NCBI GenBank assembly: GCA_964400015.1
Contig: CAYNRR010000002.1
Location: 1 to 64,000 of the forward strand
DNA from: UBA1234 sp964400015
Lineage (GTDB): Bacteria > Bacillota > Clostridia > TANB77 > UBA1234
DNA: 64,000 nt
Direction: 5' to 3'
In this document: positions 27,826-36,008 of the stretch, piece by piece
Position numbering within the stretch: the first letter of the stretch is position 1
How the letters are laid out: each line of letters begins with the position of its first letter
Translations under genes and position numbers: made by a program
The notes under the pieces: generated by a model
Database searches by the model: none
What the model was told of the DNA's origin: nothing
Seen by the model: the letters and a program-made list of their open reading frames with translations, nothing else

Positions 27826-28818
27826 TTAATCTTTAGGAACATAATTTGAAAGTGGGTTACTTTCGATTGCATCACGAATTTGAGAATTGTCTACATGAGT
27901 ATAAATTTCAGTAGTTGCAATACTTTCGTGACCAAGTATTTCTTGAAGAGCACGTATATCTACATTTCCATATTGATACATAAGCGTTGCTGCAGTATGT
28001 CTTAATTTATGTGTTGAATAGTGATCCGTAAGACCACACATATCTCGTAAATAATTCTTTATTAAATTTTGCACGGTTCTTCGACTAATTCTAGTCTTTC
28101 TTTCACTTAAAAATAAAGCATTTGGTTCTTTGACACCATCAGTAGGACGTACATCTAAGTATTCTAAGATAGCAGATAAACTAGCCTTGTTTAAATAAAC
28201 CGTTCTTTCTTTATTTCCTTTTCCAACAACTGTTAGAATAGCTTCATCAAATTTTATATGGTTAATATCTATTCCTACAAGTTCAGAAAGACGCATTCCA
28301 CAGTTTAAAAACAAAGTTATTATTGCATAATCTCTAAGCCTGTTATCGTGTTGTCTCCCCACAAGAGGACCATTTTTAACCCCATCAAGTAAAGCAGTAC
28401 TCTGCTCTAGAGTTAAAAATTTAGGCAAGCGTTTCCCTAATTTAGGGCTTTCAAGTTCTTTAGCTGGGTTATTGTCTATAATTCTTGCCTTTACATGTAG
28501 GTATTTAAAAAAGCCTCTTAAACTGGCAACTTTACGAGCTCTGGTAGTGGCCGTGTCGTTACAAACATCTTTAAGATAGGTCATATACTCATACAAGTCA
28601 TTTATATCAATTTTATTTAAAAAAGTTGAGTCAATATCTGCAATAGTTTCTATATCATTTATTGATATCTTTTTATCATTTAAAGACTGCCATTTCATGT
28701 ATTTCAAGAAATTCATTAAATCATATTTATATTCTTTAATTGTATTAGACGATTTATTCAAGTTAGAACTGTAATTTAAATAATCTCTAAGCAACTTAGG
28801 TTGTTTATTGTCAAACAT
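27826..28818 (-). CDS. XerC/XerD-type tyrosine recombinase
   Basis: The 330-residue protein has a SAM-like core-binding N-terminal domain and the catalytic R..HRH..Y set: GMRLSELVGI (Arg), HKLRHTAAT (His, Arg), LGHESIATTEIYTHV (His, Tyr). GGAGGG precedes ATG 28818. It is the only tyrosine recombinase in the window and lies ~3 kb from the dif-like prophage junctions, so it is a candidate for chromosome dimer resolution and for phage integration. A single-recombinase XerS-like role is possible. Confidence 0.85.
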   Translation of the reverse strand: MFDNKQPKLLRDYLNYSSNLNKSSNTIKEYKYDLMNFLKYMKWQSLNDKKISINDIETIADIDSTFLNKIDINDLYEYMTYLKDVCNDTATTRARKVASLRGFFKYLHVKARIIDNNPAKELESPKLGKRLPKFLTLEQSTALLDGVKNGPLVGRQHDNRLRDYAIITLFLNCGMRLSELVGIDINHIKFDEAILTVVGKGNKERTVYLNKASLSAILEYLDVRPTDGVKEPNALFLSERKTRISRRTVQNLIKNYLRDMCGLTDHYSTHKLRHTAATLMYQYGNVDIRALQEILGHESIATTEIYTHVDNSQIRDAIESNPLSNYVPKD

Positions 28819-28923
28819 AATTCCCTCCACTACGTCTTTTGTAATCATTTTATAAATAGATAATATCATTAAAAAAGTTTAAAGTAAATGTTGCAAAAAA
28901 CAAAATTACAAGTAGTCTACAAT

Positions 28924-28952
28924 TTGACAAAAAAGATATAAGCAAGTATAAT
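28924..28952 (+). promoter_or_regulatory. promoter of the L,D-transpeptidase gene
   Basis: TTGACA (28924-28929), 17 nt, TATAAT (28947-28952): a consensus sigma-A promoter 80 bp before the gene. Confidence 0.75.
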
Positions 28953-29032
28953 ATGTAACTAGAAATTTACATAAATTTTGATGGTTGAACGGTATAATTA
29001 CTATGACAAAATGATGAAAGGAGCTATCTGAT

Positions 29033-30406
29033 ATGCAAACTAGAAGTTTAGCACAAAAATTGTTCTATAAAGTTCTAGTAGTCGTACTGGCACTTTTAAC
29101 TTTGAGCACTGGCGTATATTATTTCATTCAAACTCATTTCCTTTGGGGAACGACAATTGATGGAATCAACTGTTCTTTGATGAGCAAGGACAAAGCTATT
29201 TATGAAATTAACCAAAAAAAGCAGTCGGAAACAATAAATTTCAAATTTATGAATGGCAGTACCTATACGGTTAATGGATCCGAAATAGATATGCAAGTCG
29301 ATTCCAAAAGAATAGATGAAATATTTCGGCAGCAACATTCCAATTATAAGGAGTCTCGTTCGTATGATACAAAAGGATATGTATTAGTTGACTTAGATGT
29401 GCTAAAAACCTACTTAAGAACAATTCCCCAATTACAAGAAGTGCAGATGGAAGCGCCTCAGGATGCATATATTGTTTATAAAAAAGATATGTTCTATATA
29501 AAAAAAGAAGCATATGGCAACATTATCGACTTTGATGAAGCATTTAATCTAGCTGTACTTCAAATAAGAGCTTGTGAAAGCACAGTCGATTTTGAGTCTA
29601 TCACTCAAACAACGCCAAATGTATTTGAAGACGATTTGAACGATAAATGCGATGAACTAAATTCTATTATAAACACTTCTATTAGCTTTCAATTAAATAA
29701 TGGCGAGTTATATACACTTGACTCAAACATTATAAAAAATTGGCTATATCAAGACGAAAACGGAGATTTTTATTTTGATATAGAAGACGGTGTCTCTGCT
29801 TTTGTAGAAGAATTAGCAAACAAAATTGAAGCTACTAATTCCGTATTGTATTTTAAAGCAACAAATATGGAAGATTTAACTTCAGTTAATGTGGCTCAAA
29901 ACTTACGTGCCTATTTAGACAAAGAAGCCCAAATTGCAGAAATTTATGAATTGCTAGGCAGTGATACTCAGATAGTAAAAAATCCTATTTATGATAGAAC
30001 TCCTATATTTGATATGCTTACAAGTCGTATCGAAATAGACATTACAAGACAGCATATATGGTTTTATTTGAATGGTGAACTAATCGTTGATACCCCTTGC
30101 GTTACAGGCAATATAAGTATAGGTTACGATACTCCACCAGGAGTGTTCTTCCTCTTGAATAAAAATAGAGGAGTATATCTCGAGGGGTACAATAAAGATG
30201 GTTCGAAGTACAAATCGTATGTAGAGTTTTGGATGCGTTTTAATCAAGGAATAGGAATGCATGATGCAACATGGCGAGGTCAATTCGGAGGAGAGATATA
30301 TAAAACAAGTGGCTCACACGGATGTGTAAACATGCCGTATGATGCTGCAGAAAAAACTTACGAATATATCGACAGCACAATACCGATCATAGTTTATTGC
30401 TCATGA
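29033..30406 (+). CDS. L,D-transpeptidase (YkuD) with peptidoglycan-binding domain
   Basis: The 457-residue protein is anchored by an N-terminal helix (residues ~11-32), followed by a PG_binding_4-like region and a C-terminal YkuD domain with the catalytic motif SHGCVNMPYDAA. It forms 3-3 crosslinks or attaches molecules to peptidoglycan outside the membrane. One in-frame CGG (IFRQQ, near 29328) is clearly read without a shift, since both flanking parts are in frame. AAAGGAG precedes the ATG. Confidence 0.92.
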   Translation: MQTRSLAQKLFYKVLVVVLALLTLSTGVYYFIQTHFLWGTTIDGINCSLMSKDKAIYEINQKKQSETINFKFMNGSTYTVNGSEIDMQVDSKRIDEIFRQQHSNYKESRSYDTKGYVLVDLDVLKTYLRTIPQLQEVQMEAPQDAYIVYKKDMFYIKKEAYGNIIDFDEAFNLAVLQIRACESTVDFESITQTTPNVFEDDLNDKCDELNSIINTSISFQLNNGELYTLDSNIIKNWLYQDENGDFYFDIEDGVSAFVEELANKIEATNSVLYFKATNMEDLTSVNVAQNLRAYLDKEAQIAEIYELLGSDTQIVKNPIYDRTPIFDMLTSRIEIDITRQHIWFYLNGELIVDTPCVTGNISIGYDTPPGVFFLLNKNRGVYLEGYNKDGSKYKSYVEFWMRFNQGIGMHDATWRGQFGGEIYKTSGSHGCVNMPYDAAEKTYEYIDSTIPIIVYCS

Positions 30407-30431
30407 GTAGTAATCGTGAGTAGCAAAGTTC

Positions 30432-30464
30432 AATAAGAGGAGAAATTTTTCTCCTCTTATTTTA
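30432..30464 (+). terminator. terminator after the L,D-transpeptidase gene
   Basis: AATAAGAGGAG pairs with CTCCTCTTATT around an AAATTTTT loop, followed by TTATG. Confidence 0.85.
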
Positions 30465-31171
30465 TGTTAAGATATATAAATACTGGAGAAGAGTAAAAAA
30501 AAATTCGTTACAAATATTTTGTGCAATGTTCGAGAAAATACTAATAAATAAGGTAAACAACTAAATAAAAGTAGTGCTGAAAATAAGAGAGAATAAATAA
30601 TAATTGTTATTTATACAAAAGGAATAATACCAGACAAAAATAAAAAATAATGTTACATTATAAAATGTTTTTGCAACATTTGTAATAAAATTCAAATTAA
30701 AAAATTCTTATACAATTTAAAATTATATATATCAAAATTTTCAAATTTATAGATATTAAATTCAATAAAATTTAATCAAATTTAGTAAAATAATTCGAGC
30801 GAAAATATCGCAAAAAAACGACGCACGAGAATCGTTTTTAAGCCGTTTTTATAAAAAAGTAATATAAGGTTATGGCTCAAAAAAACGCTAAAAAGGGTAA
30901 ATAAAGGCAAACAAGAATTTAGAAAAGAAAAAGTTAAAATAGATAAAAAACAAACAAAAATAAAATTCAAAATTAGAATATTATAAAAAGACAAATTACT
31001 AAAATAAGATTATATGCTAAAAAATAATAAGTATTCATATAAAGTAAAAGTTTTTAGAATTAAATCATAAAAGAGCACATTATATTGATAGATATTTAAT
31101 CATAATGTACAAAGTGATTTTATAGTAAAAAGACTAAATATATAAAGTCCATATAATATTCATACATTATT
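30465..31171. other. AT-rich intergenic stretch at the presumed terminus
   Basis: About 700 bp with no convincing gene. It holds a further TTTTGTGCAA arm at 30517-30526, preceded by a 6-nt CAAATA spacer. This may be a chromosomal dif half or the scar of an earlier element. A G+C-richer patch near 30800-30900 has no recognised structure. Gene orientation switches from mainly + to mainly - across this stretch. Confidence 0.5.
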
Positions 31172-31197
31172 TTGCACAAAACTTTTATTTTGTGCAA
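31172..31197. other. dif/Xer-like junction, left end of prophage 1
   Basis: Inverted 10-bp arms TTGCACAAAA and TTTTGTGCAA flank the 6-bp centre CTTTTA. This is the layout of Xer recombination sites (two ~11-bp arms around 6 bp). The right arm recurs at 35816 and 40469. Confidence 0.6.
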
Positions 31198-31201
31198 CGA
31201 T

Positions 31202-31372
31202 TTATTCTAAGTATTCTATTTCTATATTCATGTTTATATTTTTAATTTCTTTTGATCTTAATTTTGTTTTTATTGTTCTTTGCCAATATCCTATTTTAGA
31301 AAAATTTTTTTCTTGTATTGTAAATGAAATTTTTCTTTTTCTTAATTCTTCACTATATTCTTTTATTCCCAT
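31202..31372 (-). CDS. small conserved phage protein downstream of rep (prophage 1)
   Basis: The 56-residue basic protein begins MGIKEYSEELRKRKISF and contains IGYWQR. It starts in a TAATG overlap with the rep stop, with AGGAGA inside rep. The second prophage has a clear homologue at the same place (35835-36008), with matching EEL-x-KRKISF, GYW and IEI-x-Y positions. Strong coupling to Rep suggests a replication or packaging accessory. Function is unknown. Confidence 0.65.
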   Translation of the reverse strand: MGIKEYSEELRKRKISFTIQEKNFSKIGYWQRTIKTKLRSKEIKNINMNIEIEYLE

Positions 31373-31932
31373 TAGTATCTCCTAAATCCTGTTTGATCAC
31401 AAAATTGATTATAAAAATAACTTCTTTTTTGTAATTCTTTTAAACATCCATTTTCTAATGCATATTCTGTTAGCATTCTAAAACTAAGAAAACCTTCATT
31501 ACTTTTTTTGAATATATAGTCAAGTAATATTCTTGCGTCTTGTTCTTGGCTGTCGTAATCTCTTTTTAATGCGTTTTCTATTCTTAATGAAATATTAGTT
31601 ATTATATCATTACTTGAATATTGATATTTTTGCGGTGTTCCTAAATGAATCAAATATCTTGTATATGCATAAAAATTACAAGTCATTACATAATCTATTT
31701 GTAGTTCTTTTTTTATACTATCTATTGTTCTAGCATTTTTGAATGCTAGTATTATATGATAATGTGGCTTTTTCTTCTCCCCTTTTTTATGTTCTTCAGT
31801 ATCTTCTTCGTATGTATCTTTGTCGTGTAAAATGTACGCATATTCAAAATTATTTTTAATATATTCTAATATTGCTATGTGTTGATTATCTTCTGGATAT
31901 AGTTCTAAAGCAAATGTTCTACTTCTTTTCAT
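31372..31932 (-). CDS. rolling-circle replication initiator (Rep_2-like), prophage 1
   Basis: The 186-residue protein starts at MKRSRTFALELYPEDN, matching the start of the second prophage's Rep. It has YAYILHDKD and the metal-binding HUH-type KPHYHIILAF, as in pMV158/pE194-family plasmid initiators. It nicks the double-strand origin to start rolling-circle replication. ATG 31932 has GGAG upstream; the frame extends further but would then cover the putative origin. A catalytic Tyr is plausible in RYLIHLGTPQKYQYSS. Confidence 0.82.
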   Translation of the reverse strand: MKRSRTFALELYPEDNQHIAILEYIKNNFEYAYILHDKDTYEEDTEEHKKGEKKKPHYHIILAFKNARTIDSIKKELQIDYVMTCNFYAYTRYLIHLGTPQKYQYSSNDIITNISLRIENALKRDYDSQEQDARILLDYIFKKSNEGFLSFRMLTEYALENGCLKELQKRSYFYNQFCDQTGFRRY

Positions 31933-31953
31933 TTGTCCACTTCTCCTAATCTC

Positions 31954-31986
31954 GACATACGCTACTACGACATTATAGCGTGTGTC
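31954..31986 (+). other. putative double-strand (nick) origin of prophage 1
   Basis: GACATACGCTA pairs with TAGCGTGTGTC (one wobble) around a loop holding TACTACGAC at 31963-31971. That is the nick sequence known from pMV158-family rolling-circle plasmids. It lies just upstream of rep. The motif is on the + strand while rep is on -. Confidence 0.65.
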
Positions 31987-32065
31987 GTGTGTCATTTTCT
32001 TTCTATTTCTACTCTTTCTAAGTTTTAAGGTATGCACACTACTATGCACACTAAAATTAAGTGTG

Positions 32066-32347
32066 TCATTTTATAAGTACTTTTCTTACAAAGTTTATAA
32101 CTGGCAAGATTATGTGTTTTGTTGTAAAAAGTCCTAGAGCGAACGTTACTAATGTTGGTGTTAAGTTCCCGACTAAAAAGTATGTCATTGTAGATGCGTT
32201 TCCTATTAAACTAAAGAATGAATCTATTAGTGTTGCGAATTGTTCTATTAGTGTAAATTTTGGAAATATTGCTATTACTAATTTTAAAACTGTTCTTATT
32301 ATAAAGAAGATAAGATTAAGTAATAAATCTAAAATTATATTTATCAT
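32066..32347 (-). CDS. phage membrane protein (minor coat/assembly-like), prophage 1
   Basis: The 93-residue, very hydrophobic protein has two to three helices and a basic C-terminus (PVINFVRKVLIK). Its start ATG overlaps the adsorption-gene stop (TAATG), with GGAGG upstream. Position after the adsorption gene resembles the gVI-type minor coat of filamentous phages. The role is inferred from position only. Confidence 0.6.
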   Translation of the reverse strand: MINIILDLLLNLIFFIIRTVLKLVIAIFPKFTLIEQFATLIDSFFSLIGNASTMTYFLVGNLTPTLVTFALGLFTTKHIILPVINFVRKVLIK

Positions 32348-33726
32348 TAAAACTTCCTCCTTGTTTTAAAAGTTGTTCCTTCTTTTGTTTTTAAAGTTCT
32401 TATTTCTGTAGTTATTCCACTATTGATATCTGTATCATATGTAACTGTATTAACTTCTTCATCTTGTTTTTCATATAAATAAGGGTTATCTATTCCTAAA
32501 GTTGCAAGTAGTAAATTATAAAGGTATTTCACACAATTTGAAAGTAAAAAAAATTGTAAAATTATATTTATAGTTGTTTTAACTTTTCCTAGTATTTCAT
32601 TTTCTCGACACATTTGAGAAAAGTTTATTTCTCCTTTTGGTATTAGTACTGTTTCCATATATGTTACATCTTTCCACTCTATTTTAAAATCTTCTTCTCC
32701 AATAAAACTTCCAAATATTTTATTTTCATATTTTTGTAATATTTCAAATATTTCGTTTTTTGCTAAATCTCCACTTAAACTTTCTGTAAGTTCATCAATT
32801 TTGCTAGTTATAAGTTCTTTTTGTTCATCGCCACTTATATCTCCAGATGAACCCCCAAATTCATTATTTCCTTTTATTATTCCTGTTTGTGTTGATTGTT
32901 CTATATCTCCACTATTTAGCATTTTATTAAGTATTTCTTCAGCATGTTGATTTAGTCTATCGATTTTTTCGTTAGTTATTGTTAAATTAGTACTATCATT
33001 AGTACTATTATTATTTTCGTTATCTTTATCTTCGTTTTCATCTCCACTTGTTGTTTCAACAGTTATTTCTTTTGTAAAACGTATTGTATTACTTAAATAA
33101 TACCATGAATAACCAGTTTTTGTTGTTTTTCCTGCTACTGTAAATGTTTTTTTGGGAGATAACAGATATTTAAAATATAATTGTGATCCTGTTTGCGTAT
33201 CATATTCTGAATTTTTAGTGAAATCTGGAATTGAATTTGTAATACTATAGTTATTTGTTTCTAAATTTATTATATTGATTGCTGTTTTATTTGCACTTGA
33301 AATTGAACCTGATGTATTATAGTTCCACGAATTAAAAGCATATATTCCTCCACTTTTACTTGCGTAGTTAGGATCTATATACATATAATTTAAATCATCG
33401 TCAAAACTACCATTTGAAGGTATCATATATAATTTATTATTTATATTTTTAGTAAAACATATGTTTAATGCTGTTGTGTTTTCGTCGTATGTTGCTCTCC
33501 AAAATTTTAATGCTTGATTTGCATAATATGTATAACTCAAAAGTGTTGTTTCATCGTATTCAATTTCTAAATCATCAAGTATATTTTTTATTGTTTCGAC
33601 ACCATAATATATATCTCTATATGAGCTTGTCGCTGGTATTGTTTCATTATTAAAAATATAATCACTAGCAAAAATAGTATTATTTATACATAAAAATAAT
33701 GTTGTCATTAGTAAAAATTTTTTCAT
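32347..33726 (-). CDS. phage adsorption/minor coat protein (pIII-like), prophage 1
   Basis: The 459-residue protein has signal peptide MKKFLLMTTLFLCINNTIFA, a long secreted region with a Glu/Asn/Asp-rich linker (DENEDKDNENNNSTNDSTN) and a C-terminal membrane helix (IILQFFLLSNCVKYLYNLL) with a short tail. This is the architecture of filamentous-phage receptor-binding proteins. ATG 33726 has GTAGGTG upstream. It is unrelated in sequence, as far as I can see, to the equivalent gene in prophage 2. Confidence 0.7.
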   Translation of the reverse strand: MKKFLLMTTLFLCINNTIFASDYIFNNETIPATSSYRDIYYGVETIKNILDDLEIEYDETTLLSYTYYANQALKFWRATYDENTTALNICFTKNINNKLYMIPSNGSFDDDLNYMYIDPNYASKSGGIYAFNSWNYNTSGSISSANKTAINIINLETNNYSITNSIPDFTKNSEYDTQTGSQLYFKYLLSPKKTFTVAGKTTKTGYSWYYLSNTIRFTKEITVETTSGDENEDKDNENNNSTNDSTNLTITNEKIDRLNQHAEEILNKMLNSGDIEQSTQTGIIKGNNEFGGSSGDISGDEQKELITSKIDELTESLSGDLAKNEIFEILQKYENKIFGSFIGEEDFKIEWKDVTYMETVLIPKGEINFSQMCRENEILGKVKTTINIILQFFLLSNCVKYLYNLLLATLGIDNPYLYEKQDEEVNTVTYDTDINSGITTEIRTLKTKEGTTFKTRRKF

Positions 33727-33734
33727 TTTTTCAC

Positions 33735-33923
33735 CTACTTTGTACTCATAATTCTTCTTACTGTTGTTAATATCATACATAATGTTACTATAAAAGTTAT
33801 TAAGCTAATTGATACTCCTATTATTTCTTGATTTTCAATTATTGTTTCTTGTTTTTGAATTATTGATTCTGTGTTTGTTATTAGTTCATTGAATTCGTTT
33901 GTATAATTATAATAATTTCCCAT
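33735..33923 (-). CDS. small phage membrane protein, prophage 1
   Basis: The 62-residue protein has a polar heptad-like N-terminus (NTESIIQKQETIIENQEII) and one C-terminal helix (ISLITFIVTLCMILTTV). Its layout parallels the 68-residue protein of prophage 2. It abuts the preceding 43-residue gene (TAA then ATG). Probably a minor virion or assembly protein. Confidence 0.6.
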   Translation of the reverse strand: MGNYYNYTNEFNELITNTESIIQKQETIIENQEIIGVSISLITFIVTLCMILTTVRRIMSTK

Positions 33924-34055
33924 TTATATCTCCCTTCCCGTTGCTGCACGTATTACTATATTGCATACTCTTTCTATAAGTCCTATTGTGATCGAAATTG
34001 GTAAACAATATTTTATACATTCAGCTAATTGTTCTATTATTAAATTATAATTCAT
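33924..34055 (-). CDS. 43-residue phage membrane peptide, prophage 1
   Basis: AAAGGAGGG precedes an ATG that overlaps the end of the Zot gene. The peptide has one helix (CLPISITIGLIERVCNIVI) and a short basic end. It is typical of the tiny virion proteins of inoviruses; prophage 2 has a 45-residue counterpart. Confidence 0.6.
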   Translation of the reverse strand: MNYNLIIEQLAECIKYCLPISITIGLIERVCNIVIRAATGREI

Positions 34056-34743
34056 TATTTACACCCTCCTTTTTTTTCATTAGTGATTTTATTTGTGATA
34101 TAACTGCTTTTGTTTCATATAATTCGTACATTTCTATTGTGTGGAAAAACCATTCTGTTAGTTTAACGTCATATTCTAGACTTAAATTTGATGTTTCTCT
34201 GCATGTTTCCATGTTTACATATTTTATTAGCGTCATTCCTGGAATTATTTTTTTGCAGTATATGATTTGTCCAGCAAGCCTTAAATAATCTCGTATCATT
34301 TTTGGACATTTGCTATAAATCTGAGATGATCCTATAATATATATTCCGAATTTTCTTAGTTGGCTTAAGTATGTCAAAAATACTGTATTTGCACTTGCAA
34401 AAAGGTCTGAAAGTACTACATGCATTTCATCCATCAGTATTACATATCCTTTTTGATTTTTTTCCGTTAAAACTTCTTGTAATATTTCTAAAAGTTCATC
34501 TGCACTTGAGAATATATATGTTGGGTTTTTTAATTCTTTTTTTATTATTGTGTTACTTATAAATGTGCATTCAGGATATTTTTGTAATATATCATAAGTT
34601 CTTGAAACTACTGATAAAGTTTTTCCACTTCCAAAGTTGCCCATGTAACAATCTATTCCATAATACGGAAATTGTTCTTTTTGATGTTTTTTTCTGTATT
34701 TTACTGTTTTTATTAAATTTATTGGATTTTTTGTTCCTTTCAT
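34045..34743 (-). CDS. Zot-type phage assembly ATPase, prophage 1
   Basis: The 232-residue P-loop NTPase has Walker A GNFGSGKT (~residue 35) and Walker B YVILMDEMHVVL (~105), followed by a basic region, as in zonula occludens toxin/pI-like morphogenesis proteins. It drives extrusion of filamentous virions through the membrane. A C-terminal membrane anchor is not obvious, so it may rely on the small membrane proteins. The start codon has GGAG upstream. Confidence 0.85.
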   Translation of the reverse strand: MKGTKNPINLIKTVKYRKKHQKEQFPYYGIDCYMGNFGSGKTLSVVSRTYDILQKYPECTFISNTIIKKELKNPTYIFSSADELLEILQEVLTEKNQKGYVILMDEMHVVLSDLFASANTVFLTYLSQLRKFGIYIIGSSQIYSKCPKMIRDYLRLAGQIIYCKKIIPGMTLIKYVNMETCRETSNLSLEYDVKLTEWFFHTIEMYELYETKAVISQIKSLMKKKEGVNNEL

Positions 34744-34761
34744 TTTTTTCTCCTTTGTTTT

Positions 34762-34796
34762 AAAAAAATAGGAGAATATAAATATATATTCTCCTT
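34762..34796 (-). terminator. terminator between coat and Zot genes, prophage 1
   Basis: On the - strand a ~10-bp GGAGAATATA stem is followed by seven T. It would make the coat transcript more abundant than the downstream genes, as in other filamentous phages. Confidence 0.7.
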
Positions 34797-34809
34797 CTTG
34801 TGGTAAGGT

Positions 34810-35001
34810 TTATCCTCTACCTCCTTGCACTGCGTTTGTGAATCTTTTATAAACCCATCTTGATCCAAACCAAACTAGTAAAAGTGGTAGTGCAACAGTA
34901 ACACCAGTAGCAAATAATGTTACTATATCGCTAGGTGCGATTGCTCCTTGAAGAGCGTCTACGATTGGTTGTAATGATACTCCACTCATATCTCCCGACA
35001 T
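34810..35001 (-). CDS. major coat protein candidate, prophage 1
   Basis: The 63-residue protein has a short amphipathic N-terminus, a single helix (IVTLFATGVTVALPLLLVWF) and a basic C-terminus (SRWVYKRFTNAVQGGRG) that would contact DNA. It starts MSGD like the coat candidate of prophage 2. Strong ribosome sites (GGAGG) and the following terminator suit high expression. No signal peptide is visible, unlike Ff phages. Confidence 0.75.
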   Translation of the reverse strand: MSGDMSGVSLQPIVDALQGAIAPSDIVTLFATGVTVALPLLLVWFGSRWVYKRFTNAVQGGRG

Positions 35002-35061
35002 CTCCTTTCCTCCTTATCTTTTGTAATAATTTATATCAAGGGTTGTATTCCCTTAATATTC

Positions 35062-35214
35062 TTATTTTTTTTCTTCATTGACTTTTATCAAAAATTTTTC
35101 TGCTTTGTCTAAAAATACAGTTTTTTCGTATCCATTTGGAAAGGTTATGATTAAAACCTCATATTCTGTATTTTTTTTACTTATTCTTTTTTCTAATTTT
35201 CCTTGTAGGTTCAT
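35062..35214 (-). CDS. 50-residue first gene of prophage 1
   Basis: AAAAAGGAG precedes the ATG. The protein is small, soluble and Lys-rich (MNLQGKLEKRISKKNTEYEV...ITFPNGYEKTVFL). Its position as first gene and its size suit a single-stranded-DNA-binding (gV-like) protein, but sequence alone does not show it. The 74-residue first gene of prophage 2 may be analogous. Confidence 0.5.
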   Translation of the reverse strand: MNLQGKLEKRISKKNTEYEVLIITFPNGYEKTVFLDKAEKFLIKVNEEKK

Positions 35215-35292
35215 ATTTTTTCTCCTTTTTATAAAATTTAGGAATTTGACTGCTTTACAGCTGATTAAACAGTATGGATTCCTATGAGGTGG

Positions 35293-35364
35293 TAGTCATA
35301 TATTGACTATCTAAAATTATATTAGTCAAATTATGACTAAATGTCAATAGTCAAATTATAACTA
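35293..35364. promoter_or_regulatory. three operator palindromes between repressor and phage operon
   Basis: TAGTCA-N5-TGACTA type sites occur at 35293-35309, 35323-35339 and 35348-35364 (the last with one changed base). They lie in the divergent control region and are probably bound by the adjacent XRE repressor to hold lysogeny. Confidence 0.75.
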
Positions 35365-35390
35365 TTTTATAATAGTCTTGAGGTGATAGT

Positions 35391-35639
35391 ATGTTAAGAC
35401 TTAAAGAATTAAGAGAAGATCATGATTTTAAACAATCTGATATTTCTGAACTTTTAGGAATCAGTCAAACTAATTATAGTAAGTATGAGTTAGAAAAAGT
35501 TAATTTACCTATTGAGGCACTTATTAAATTATCTAAAATTTATAAAACTAGCACAGATTATATTTTAGGGTTGACAGATGTTATAGTTCCATATCCATCC
35601 GTTAATAATAAAAGCCGTACGAAGTACGGACGAACTTAA
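35391..35639 (+). CDS. XRE-family phage repressor, prophage 1
   Basis: The 82-residue protein has a Cro/CI helix-turn-helix (HDFKQSDISELLGISQTNYSKYE) over residues ~10-60 and ends with a short basic tail. TTGAGGTGAT precedes the ATG. It is divergent from the phage genes and faces three operators. Its DYILGLTD segment matches the prophage 2 repressor. Confidence 0.88.
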   Translation: MLRLKELREDHDFKQSDISELLGISQTNYSKYELEKVNLPIEALIKLSKIYKTSTDYILGLTDVIVPYPSVNNKSRTKYGRT

Positions 35640-35674
35640 TTGAATATCAATTAAGTGAGTAAACCAAATATAAA

Positions 35675-35708
35675 AAAATGAACACCACTCGATGTGGTGT
35701 TCATTTTT
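35675..35708. terminator. terminator after repressor 1
   Basis: AAAATGAACACCAC pairs with GTGGTGTTCATTTT around TCGAT. Confidence 0.85.
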
Positions 35709-35799
35709 CGTATATGTTTGCTTGATATTGCTTTAATCTCTATATATTCTTTCATTTTATATTGTTTTTATTCTTTGTAATTATATTAAAATCAACATT

Positions 35800-35825
35800 T
35801 TGTGCAAAAGCTATATTTTGTGCAA
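35800..35825. other. dif/Xer-like junction between the two prophages
   Basis: Arms TTGTGCAAAA and TTTTGTGCAA flank GCTATA. The right arm and the following CGAT match the left junction at 31172. A second TTTTGTGCAA starts at 35798. Confidence 0.6.
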
Positions 35826-35834
35826 CGATGTTTT

Positions 35835-36008
35835 TTATTCGTCTATGTATGCTATTTCTATTTGAACATCTATACTTTTTATAATTTTTCCTTTCAATTT
35901 TGCTTTTATACTTCTTAACCAGTACCCCAAATTTTTAAAGTCTTTTTCGTGCATTGAAAACGATATTTTTCTTTTGTTTAATTCTTCGCCGTATTCTCTA
36001 ATTCCCAA
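35835..36008 (-). CDS. small conserved phage protein downstream of rep (prophage 2)
   Basis: The 57-residue protein begins MGIREYGEELNKRKISF and contains LGYWLRSIKAKL. TTG 36008 has GGGGAG 8 nt upstream and overlaps the rep 3' end in another frame. It is the homologue of 31202-31372, so translation of this frame is conserved between two divergent phages. Confidence 0.65.
   Translation of the reverse strand: MGIREYGEELNKRKISFSMHEKDFKNLGYWLRSIKAKLKGKIIKSIDVQIEIAYIDE

Larger units (their letters stand above)
31172..35825 (-). mobile_element. inovirus-like prophage 1 (about 4.63 kb)
   Basis: A compact filamentous-phage module bounded by dif-like sites. On the - strand, in order: a 50-residue protein, major coat, terminator, Zot-type assembly ATPase, two small membrane proteins, adsorption protein, a further membrane protein, rolling-circle Rep and a small conserved protein. 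A divergent repressor lies on the + strand. No integrase is encoded, consistent with use of host Xer. Inovirus hallmarks present: Zot ATPase plus tiny single-helix coat genes plus Rep. Confidence 0.85.

Noticed and set aside
29320..29336. CGG in the L,D-transpeptidase gene as another shift site.
   Set aside because: Both flanking parts are in the same frame and belong to one protein, so no shift occurs there; kept as a counter-example.
30782..30994. Open frame on the - strand of about 70 hydrophobic residues.
   Set aside because: Low-complexity translation of A-rich DNA, no ribosome site, no homologue in either prophage.
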